The position numbers and the translations under genes are program-made. A stretch of DNA of 64,000 nt from Armatimonadota bacterium. GTDB taxonomy: Bacteria > Armatimonadota > UBA10988. The notes beneath the pieces were generated by a model. It saw nothing but the letters and a program-made list of their open reading frames with translations. It did no database searches and was not told where the DNA came from. Location of the stretch: positions 1 through 64,000 of the forward strand of contig JACRKZ010000068.1 in the NCBI GenBank assembly GCA_016235455.1, written 5' to 3'. Shown one piece after another: positions 32,995 to 39,438 of this stretch (positions are counted from its first letter, which is position 1; each line of letters starts with the position of its first letter).

Positions 32995-33840
32995 CCATGC
33001 CGCCAGCCATCTCGCTGGGTCGTGTGGTCATCGACCCGCCGCTCGTGCTCGCGCCCATGTCGGGCGTGACCAACGTGCCCATGCGCCTGCTGTGCCGAGA
33101 GCAAGGCGCCGGCCTGGTCTGCAACGAGTTCATCAGCGGCTACGGTCTGTTCTATGGCAACGCGCGTACGCAGGACTATCTGCTGTTCGATGAGCGCGAG
33201 CGACCGGTGAGCAGCCAGATCTTCGGCGCCGACCCCGACAAGCTGGCCGTGGCCGCCCGGCAGGTCGAAGCCGCCGGCTCGGACATCCTCGACCTCAACC
33301 TGGGCTGCAGCGTGCGCAAGGTGGTCAAGACCGGCGCGGGCGCCTGCCTGCTGCAGACGCCCAGCCAGGTGGCGCGCATCGTCGAGGCGCTGGTGGCCGC
33401 CCGACTGGTCGGCCATTGGCGAGGTGAAGGCCGCGGTCGGCATCCCGGTACTGGGCAATGGCGATGTGAAGACGCCCCAGGACGCGGCCGAACTGCTGCG
33501 CCAGAGCGGCTGCGACGGCGTGATGATCGGCCGCGCCAGCGAGGGCAACCCGTGGATCTTCGCCCGCACGGCGACCTACCTCAACACGGGAGTGCTGCCG
33601 CCCGAGCCCACGGCCGACGAGCGGCTGACCATGGCGCTGCGCCATGGCGAACTGATGCGCGAGTTCAAGACCGAAGACCGCACCGCGGCCGAGATGCGCA
33701 AACATGTGGCCTGGTACGTGCATGGTCTGCCCAGCGCGTCGGTGCTGCGCACCGCTGTCAATCAGGCGCACAGTTGGGATACCATGGTGGATCTGATCAG
33801 CCGGTATCGTGAGCGTTTGGTGGAAGAGAGGGTCTCGTGA
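32991..33840 (+). pseudogene. dusB: tRNA-dihydrouridine synthase B with internal deletion and frameshift
   Basis: The start at ATG 32991 overlaps the previous stop. The first part is a normal DusB N-terminus: PLVLAPMSGVTNVPMRLLC, then NLGCSVRKVVKTGAGACLL with catalytic Cys106, up to ARIVEALVAA (residue 137). The frame then breaks near 33402. The second part resumes in another frame as PDWSAIGEVKAAVGIPVLG, NGDV and so on, and runs to the normal end at 33840. About 50 residues are missing between the two, including the conserved K-[IM]-R-x-G and H-G-R-T segments that bind FMN and tRNA. The rest has no stops, so the lesion is recent or an assembly error. Confidence 0.85.
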
Positions 33841-34490
33841 AGGATAAAGGCACCGCCGTCGCACTGGCCTTCACGCTGGGCGGGTTCGGCGTGCATCGGT
33901 TCTACCTGGACGATGTCGGCGGCGGCATCATCTACCTGGCGCTGACGTTCTTCACCTGCTTGCTGGGCTATCCGGCAGCCTGGATCGAAGGCGTCATGCT
34001 GGCCCTGATGTCGGAAGAGGCCTTTGACCAGCGCTACAACGCGCATCGCACCGGCACCCGCGACATCACCACCCGCGTCACCGTGCGCAAGGTGGTCATC
34101 GGACCCGATGGCCAGCGGCACGAGGTGGTGGAGGAGCGCACCACCGGTCGCGACGACCGTGTACCGTCGGGCCGGCGCCCGCGAGGCCGACAAGCCGAGT
34201 ATGCCAGTCGCCGGCCGCGCAACGCCGCCGAGCGCGACCGCTTCGTGCTGCAGGCCGCCGGTGACAACGCCGGCATGCTCTCGCCGCCCGACCTGACGCT
34301 GATGAGCCAGTTCAGCCTGGCCGAAGCGCGCGAAGCGCTCGATGGCCTGCACCGCCAGGGCGTCTGCGAGATCGAGGTCGACGACGAAGGCCTGACCCGC
34401 TATGTCTTCCCCGACCTGCGGACCCCCGACTCCAAAGCGCGCATGTCCGGCCAGCCGCTGGACGCGGATGAGGATCTCCATGCGACCTGA
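33837..34490 (+). CDS. TM2-domain membrane protein
   Basis: The 217-residue product starts at GTG 33837, overlapping the dusB stop (GTGA). The first 60 residues are a TM2 domain: KGTAVALAFTLGGFGVHRFYL with the GxHRFYLG-like turn, then IIYLALTFFTCLLGYPAAWI and an acidic end. The remainder is a hydrophilic cytoplasmic part with an Arg-rich linker and a small folded end (LSPPDLTLMSQFSLAEAREAL) that could be a winged-helix-like domain. TM2 proteins are widespread, and their function is poorly known. Confidence 0.82.
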   Translation: MKDKGTAVALAFTLGGFGVHRFYLDDVGGGIIYLALTFFTCLLGYPAAWIEGVMLALMSEEAFDQRYNAHRTGTRDITTRVTVRKVVIGPDGQRHEVVEERTTGRDDRVPSGRRPRGRQAEYASRRPRNAAERDRFVLQAAGDNAGMLSPPDLTLMSQFSLAEAREALDGLHRQGVCEIEVDDEGLTRYVFPDLRTPDSKARMSGQPLDADEDLHAT

Positions 34491-35412
34491 TGGCGCTCTG
34501 CACGTGGTCAGCGTGAGCATCGGCTCCAGCTCACGCGACAAGATCGTCGAAACGGATCTGGGCGGCCGGCACCTGGTCATCGAACGGCGCGGCACCGACG
34601 GTGACCTGGAACGCGCTCGCCAGCTCATCGCCGAGCTCGACGGCACGGTCGACGCCTTTGGCCTGGGCGGCACCGACCTCTATCTGGTGGCCGCCGGCCG
34701 GCGCTACACCATCCGCGACGCGGCGCGCATCGCCTCGGCTGCCAAGCTGACCCCGGTACTCGACGGCAGCGGCCTCAAAGGCACCCTGGAGCCGGCGGCG
34801 GTGGCGCATCTGGAGCGCTCGGGCCAACTCGACCTGGCCCACTCCAAAGTGCTCGTGGTCACCGCCGTCGACCGCTTCGGCATGGCCGAGGCGCTGGCCG
34901 AGCACGCACAGCAGATCGTCATCGGCGACCTGATGTTCAACCTCGGCCTGCCCATCGCCATCCGCGGCATGGCTACCTTGCAGCTCGTGGCCAAGGCCGT
35001 GCTGCCGTTGATCGTCCGCCTGCCTTTCAAGATGCTGTATCCTACCGGCGAGAAGCAGACGGCGATCACGCCCAAATGGGGCAAGTGGTACGCCTGGGCC
35101 GACGTCATCGCGGGTGATTTTCACATGATCCGGCGGTTCCTGCCGGCCGAGCCCGATGCGCTGGCGGGCAAGGTGGTCCTGACCAACACCACCACCAGTG
35201 ACGACGTCGAGCTGCTGCGCAGCCGCGGGCTGAGCCGGCTCATCACCACCACCCCGGTGTTCGACGGCCGCAGCTTCGGGACCAATGTGATGGAGGCCGT
35301 GCTGACCGCGCTCGCGGGTCAGCGCGAGCCGCTCAGCCCTGACCAAATGCTGGCTCAGCTCGAGGCCTGGGGCTGGGAACCGACCGTGACCAGGCTGGAT
35401 AGCACCGCATGA
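34480..35412 (+). CDS. Conserved protein often auto-named quinate 5-dehydrogenase; partner of the acyl-reductase-like protein
   Basis: The 310-residue product starts at ATG 34480, overlapping the TM2 gene by 11 bases. It opens with VVSVSIGSSSRDKIVETDLG and GGRHLVIERRGTDGDLERA, a conserved pattern I remember from Firmicutes and deep-branching bacteria, where pipelines label it quinate 5-dehydrogenase without biochemical proof. I see no Rossmann glycine motif. The centre has DAFGLGGTDLYLVAAGRRY and LDLAHSKVLVVTAVDRFGMAEAL, and the end VFDGRSFGTNVMEAVLTAL. It overlaps the next gene by four bases, and the same two genes are adjacent in other genomes I recall, so they probably act together. Confidence 0.65.
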   Translation: MRPDGALHVVSVSIGSSSRDKIVETDLGGRHLVIERRGTDGDLERARQLIAELDGTVDAFGLGGTDLYLVAAGRRYTIRDAARIASAAKLTPVLDGSGLKGTLEPAAVAHLERSGQLDLAHSKVLVVTAVDRFGMAEALAEHAQQIVIGDLMFNLGLPIAIRGMATLQLVAKAVLPLIVRLPFKMLYPTGEKQTAITPKWGKWYAWADVIAGDFHMIRRFLPAEPDALAGKVVLTNTTTSDDVELLRSRGLSRLITTTPVFDGRSFGTNVMEAVLTALAGQREPLSPDQMLAQLEAWGWEPTVTRLDSTA

Positions 35413-36524
35413 ACCGTTTCGCCTTCATCGTCCACCCGATTGAGATCAAGGATTTCGCGCGGCGCTATCCGATCACCCGCTACCTGCCCAGTCGGCTGGT
35501 GGAACGGCTCATGCGGCTCAAGAAGCCGGCGACCGTGGGCGAGATCAGCGGCATCCGCTCGGCCCACGACGGCTCCGAGGTGAGCGGCGTGTTCATCGGC
35601 TGCCCGCTGACCACGCGCGTCATGGCCGATGAGCCCGCCGAGCGCACACTGCCGACCATCATCGAATCGGCCCGCGTCGGCCAGGCCGAAGGCGCCGGCA
35701 TCGTCGGCCTGGGCGCCATGACCTCGGTGGTTGGCGACGCCGGGCTGACCGTCAGCCGCAACGTATCCATCGCCGTGACCACCGGCAACACCTACACCGT
35801 GGCCACCGCGCTGCAAGGCGCGCGCCGCGCCGCCGAGCTGATGGGCGTGACCATGAGCGAGGCGACCGTGGCCGTGCTCGGCGCCACCGGGTCCATCGGC
35901 AAGGTTTGTGCCCAGATCCTGGGCGACGAAGTGGCCCGCGTGGTGCTCGTGGTGCGCGATCTGGCCCGGGGCCTGGCCCTGGCCGACCAGCTCCAGCCGC
36001 ACGCCAAGGCCACCATCGAGGTCAGCCGCGACCTGGACGACGTGCTGCCCACGGCCGACATCCTGGTCTGCGTGAGCGCCGCGGTGGACGCGCTGGTCCA
36101 GCCGCGCCACCTCAAGCGCGGCGCGGTCATCTGCGATGTGGCGCGTCCGCGCGACGTCTCCGTGGCCGTGGCCAAGCAGCGCGACGACGTTCTGGTCATC
36201 GAAGGCGGCGTCGTCAAGCCGCCGGGTGACAAGGTCGACCTCGGCCTCAACTTCGGCTTCCCGCCGGGCCTCATGTACGCCTGCATGGCCGAGACCTCGG
36301 TGCTGGCCCTGGCCGGCCGGTTCGAGAACTTCAGCCTCGGCCGCGACCTCGAACGCGCCAAGGTCGACGAGATCGCCGCTCTCGCGGCCCTGCATGGCTA
36401 CGAGCTGGCGGGCTTTAGAAGCTTCGAGCGCGCACTCAGCATGGACGACATCGCAGGCATTCGGCAGCGCGCCGCCGGTCAGGCGCCGCCGGCAGCGCCT
36501 GACCGGCCGAGCAGCCCGCTCTAG
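35409..36524 (+). CDS. Acyl-reductase-like NAD(P)-binding protein (AAR family relative)
   Basis: The 371-residue product starts at ATG 35409. Landmarks in order are FAFIVHPIEIKDFARRYP, GLGAMTSVVGDAGL, TTGNTYTVATALQG, the nucleotide-binding TVAVLGATGSIGKVC (about 155-169), VIEGGVVKPPG and MYACMAETSVLALAGRFENF. Each has a counterpart, in the same order, in cyanobacterial long-chain acyl-ACP reductase, including a cysteine (Cys292) at the place of the acylated Cys near residue 294. It may therefore reduce an acyl thioester to an aldehyde. Pipelines tend to call it shikimate dehydrogenase-like. The tail-to-tail gene on the other strand overlaps it by four bases. Confidence 0.7.
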   Translation: MNRFAFIVHPIEIKDFARRYPITRYLPSRLVERLMRLKKPATVGEISGIRSAHDGSEVSGVFIGCPLTTRVMADEPAERTLPTIIESARVGQAEGAGIVGLGAMTSVVGDAGLTVSRNVSIAVTTGNTYTVATALQGARRAAELMGVTMSEATVAVLGATGSIGKVCAQILGDEVARVVLVVRDLARGLALADQLQPHAKATIEVSRDLDDVLPTADILVCVSAAVDALVQPRHLKRGAVICDVARPRDVSVAVAKQRDDVLVIEGGVVKPPGDKVDLGLNFGFPPGLMYACMAETSVLALAGRFENFSLGRDLERAKVDEIAALAALHGYELAGFRSFERALSMDDIAGIRQRAAGQAPPAAPDRPSSPL

Positions 36525-38251
36525 AACTGCACGAACAGAGCGTTCTGGCGCGCGCCGGTCGTGGCCGACAGGTAGGCGCCGTCACCGGAGATGATGGTGG
36601 CGAACAGCCGGCCCAGCGCACTCACACCGGTGGTGGCGAACATCGGCTGACCGCCCGTGCCCGGCTTGCTGTTGGTCAGGTTGATCGGCGGCCACCAGAT
36701 GCCTTGTCCATCCGACACGGTCAGGTAGAGGTCGAAGTACGGTGACCCGGCGTTGCGGTCGGGACAGACCGTGGCCATCACCGCCATGCGGCCATGCGGC
36801 AGCGCGACCGCGTGCCACGAGACGATCTTCCCGCTGGCGTTGGCGCACTCGATGACCGACGCCGGTTCGCCCAGCCGGCCCTCGTGCAGCGTGTAGTCGC
36901 GAATGCACGGCACGGCGATCTTCTCTGGCGCACGCAGCACATGCACCTCGCCGCGGGTGTCGGTCAGCAGCGCCGGCGGGTCGTTCCAGGTCGGGTAGCT
37001 CTGGTACTTTTCGTACTCATAGAGCCGATGCAGTGTCTGGCCGTCCCAGAACACCAGCCGCCGCCCGGTCTGTTGGTCGGAGGCGCCCTCGGCCACACCG
37101 GGGTGCTCGCCCAGAAAGGCCATCGTGCCGTCGGCGCGCAGCATGGCCTGCAGGTTCAAGATGCCCTCGCGCCGCGGCCGGCGGTCGTCACCGGGGATGG
37201 GATGACCGGCGGCGTCGGCCGCGGCGATCTCGGCCTCGGTGGGCAGCGGCTTGGGCGTGATGAGCACGCGCCGCGCGGCCAGGCCATTGCCCTCCAGCCG
37301 CGCGGTGACCACCTGGTTGCAGTACTGGAAGAAGGTCCAGTTGTTCATCGCGCGCATGGCATCGGCTGGGGTCTGGCTCCACAACAGGTGCAGCGAGCCG
37401 TCGGCGGCAGTGGTCAGCGACCAGGAGAAGCCGGGCGTGGCCGGGTCGGTCACATTGACCGGCGGCGACCACACCCCGTTGGCCAGGCAGCGGAAGACGA
37501 TCTGCCCGGTGGCATAGCCGCCCGGTCCGTCGATGACGTCGTTGACCGCCATGTACTTCCAGACCGCGTAGATCCTGCCGGCGGCGTCCTGGGCGAGCCG
37601 CGCGTAGCTGGCGGTACGGCCGCTCTCGTCATCGCTCAGGTTCTTGGCCGGGCTCCAGGTGGCGCCGCCGTCGCTGCTGGCACGGTAGTAGAGGTAGTAG
37701 GCGTGCGAGCTGTCGGCGCGCTCGTTGAACACCGCATGCAGGCTGCCATCGCGCGCCGCGAGCGTGTCGGCATACTGGCAGCCGCCCAGCGCCGACAGGC
37801 GCACGGGTTTGACCGGCTGGCCGTCGGCCGTCTTGCCGTCGGGCTTGGGCAGGTCGGGCAAGGCTTTCCCGCCGCCGGCGCCCGCGGCGGCGCCGAGCAC
37901 CTGCTTCTGCTCATCGGTCAGCGCTGGCGGCGCGCCGGTGCGCTGCGTTGGCGCCAGGCTGGCCTCACGCAACGCGGCGGCGGCCAGGTCGGCCTTGCCC
38001 TGACCGCGGAAAGCCTTGGCTAACGCCGACCAGGCTTCCTTGTAGCGCGGCTCGAGCCGGCAGGCCTCCTTGAGCGAGGCCTCGGCGTCGGCGAACTTCT
38101 GGTCGGTCAACTGGTCCAGCCCCTGGTCGAACCATTCCGACGCGGTTCGGTCGGCGGCGCGGGCACCAGGCAGGCAGACCAACGCGAGTAGCAGGTACGA
38201 CAGGGCATGACGGATCGTCAACGGGCGTCTCCAGGTACGTCGCGCGCTCAT
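36521..38251 (-). CDS. Secreted TPR plus sialidase-like beta-propeller protein
   Basis: The 576-residue product starts at ATG 38251. A signal peptide (HALSYLLLALVCLPGARA) is followed by one or two TPR units (SEWFDQGLDQLTDQKFADAE) and then a propeller of BNR/sialidase-like blades with repeated S-x-D-x-G-x-T-W elements: ASSDGGATWSPAKNL, TAADGSLHLLWSQ, DGQGIWWPPINLT. It lacks the Arg triad and Tyr of true sialidases as far as I can see, so it may bind rather than cut. It lies next to a PEGA lipoprotein with a strong hairpin between. Confidence 0.72.
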   Translation of the reverse strand: MSARRTWRRPLTIRHALSYLLLALVCLPGARAADRTASEWFDQGLDQLTDQKFADAEASLKEACRLEPRYKEAWSALAKAFRGQGKADLAAAALREASLAPTQRTGAPPALTDEQKQVLGAAAGAGGGKALPDLPKPDGKTADGQPVKPVRLSALGGCQYADTLAARDGSLHAVFNERADSSHAYYLYYRASSDGGATWSPAKNLSDDESGRTASYARLAQDAAGRIYAVWKYMAVNDVIDGPGGYATGQIVFRCLANGVWSPPVNVTDPATPGFSWSLTTAADGSLHLLWSQTPADAMRAMNNWTFFQYCNQVVTARLEGNGLAARRVLITPKPLPTEAEIAAADAAGHPIPGDDRRPRREGILNLQAMLRADGTMAFLGEHPGVAEGASDQQTGRRLVFWDGQTLHRLYEYEKYQSYPTWNDPPALLTDTRGEVHVLRAPEKIAVPCIRDYTLHEGRLGEPASVIECANASGKIVSWHAVALPHGRMAVMATVCPDRNAGSPYFDLYLTVSDGQGIWWPPINLTNSKPGTGGQPMFATTGVSALGRLFATIISGDGAYLSATTGARQNALFVQF

Positions 38252-38292
38252 TGTTGTGCGCGAGCCGCCGCGAGGTACCCTGGAATTGGGAT

Positions 38293-38328
38293 GCGGGCCA
38301 TCGGTCGACTGTGCAGCCGATGGCCCGC
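38293..38328 (-). terminator. Hairpin after the PEGA lipoprotein gene
   Basis: GCGGGCCATCGG (38293-38304) and its exact complement (38317-38328) enclose 12 bases. The structure begins five bases after the lipoprotein stop codon, where a terminator is expected, but no U-run follows. Confidence 0.55.
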
Positions 38329-38333
38329 GACGT

Positions 38334-39179
38334 CTAGCGACGGCGATCGTCAGCGGATCGGCCCACGGCGACCGAGTAGGTGATGGTCCGCTCGTACGTC
38401 TCGCCCGCCACCACGTCGATCGTCAGGTTGGCCGGCCGGTACCACCCGTTCACGTACTTGTAGCTGATCTCGTGGCTGCCGGGCTCGACCGCCACCGACG
38501 CGCCACTGTCGTGGAAGGTGCCACCATCGATCGCCCACTGAGCCCCCGCGGCTCGCACCCCGGCGGGCTCGCACACCACACGCACGGTGCCGGTAGTGGC
38601 AGGGATGAGAGTGTAGGCGGCACTCACCGTGGAAGTGGCGCCAGCAGTCACGGTGACCGTCTGGTTGGCCGGCGTGGTGTAGCCCTCGACGGCAGTGAAG
38701 GCGACCGTGTGATCACCAGCAGCCACGTCAGTGAGCGGCGTACCGGACGCATGCTGCGTGGCACCGCCATCGAGCGTCCACTTGGCGCCAGCGGTCACCG
38801 CGCCGGCCGGCGTGATGTTCACCGTGACCGTGCCCGTGGTCGGGACGATCGGCGTGTAGACACCGGTAGCGCGCGAGGCATTGCCTTGAGACACCCAGAC
38901 TGTAGCCTCGGCCGGCGTCTGGTAGCCGGCTACCGTTTTGTATGACACCGTGCACGGGAACGGCGGAAGGCCTTCCACCACATCGCCCGAGGCATGCTCG
39001 GTGCCGTTCAGCACCCATTTGGCGCCAGCGGTGACAGCGCCCGCCGGCAGGATCTCCACGGTCAACGTGCCAAAGTAGTTGGGCAATGTGGTGCCTCCGC
39101 CGCACCCGCTGACCATCATCCATGGGACCAGCAGGCAACCAACGACGAGACAGAACCTTTTCAGCAAGCAACTTCGCAT
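38334..39179 (-). CDS. PEGA-domain lipoprotein with three tandem repeats
   Basis: The 281-residue product starts at ATG 39179 with AAGGAG eight bases upstream. The longer upstream frame is not coding. The lipobox MMVSGC places the lipid on Cys26. The rest is three repeats of about 80 residues, each starting with a GT-x-V-x-V strand (GTLTVEILPAGAVTAGAKW, GTVTVNITPAGAVTAGAKW, GTVRVVCEPAGVRAAGAQW) and containing GYxTPAxxTVxV, a PEGA-like surface fold. It is a cell-surface structural or binding protein. Its promoter lies 130 bases upstream in an unusually A+T-rich patch. Confidence 0.85.
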   Translation of the reverse strand: MRSCLLKRFCLVVGCLLVPWMMVSGCGGGTTLPNYFGTLTVEILPAGAVTAGAKWVLNGTEHASGDVVEGLPPFPCTVSYKTVAGYQTPAEATVWVSQGNASRATGVYTPIVPTTGTVTVNITPAGAVTAGAKWTLDGGATQHASGTPLTDVAAGDHTVAFTAVEGYTTPANQTVTVTAGATSTVSAAYTLIPATTGTVRVVCEPAGVRAAGAQWAIDGGTFHDSGASVAVEPGSHEISYKYVNGWYRPANLTIDVVAGETYERTITYSVAVGRSADDRRR

Positions 39180-39319
39180 CTGTCGCTCCTTACACGCCAG
39201 AGCTGGCGCCAGGCCGGCCGGTGTATGAGCAAGCAAGACCGAGCAGCGTGACGACCAAGAGCAGGACCACCCGCCAGCAGGTCCGCGCAGCAGAGCCCCG
39301 GACCTGTGACATGGCGTGC

Positions 39320-39348
39320 AGTGTAGCCGCGACAAGTGGGCGTTTCAA
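39320..39348 (-). promoter_or_regulatory. Sigma70 promoter of the PEGA lipoprotein gene
   Basis: TTGAAA (39348-39343) and TACACT (39325-39320) on the minus strand are spaced by exactly 17 bases, predicting a start near 39313 and a leader of about 130 bases. Bases 39340-39405 just upstream are strikingly A+T-rich for this genome and could act as an UP-like region. Confidence 0.65.
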
Positions 39349-39438
39349 GTCATATTATGGTCATACACCAGATAAACACAAATGCGATCAGAGGCCTAAA
39401 GAAGCCGCCGATGCGGCCGATTGCTCGCGCCGCATGCC

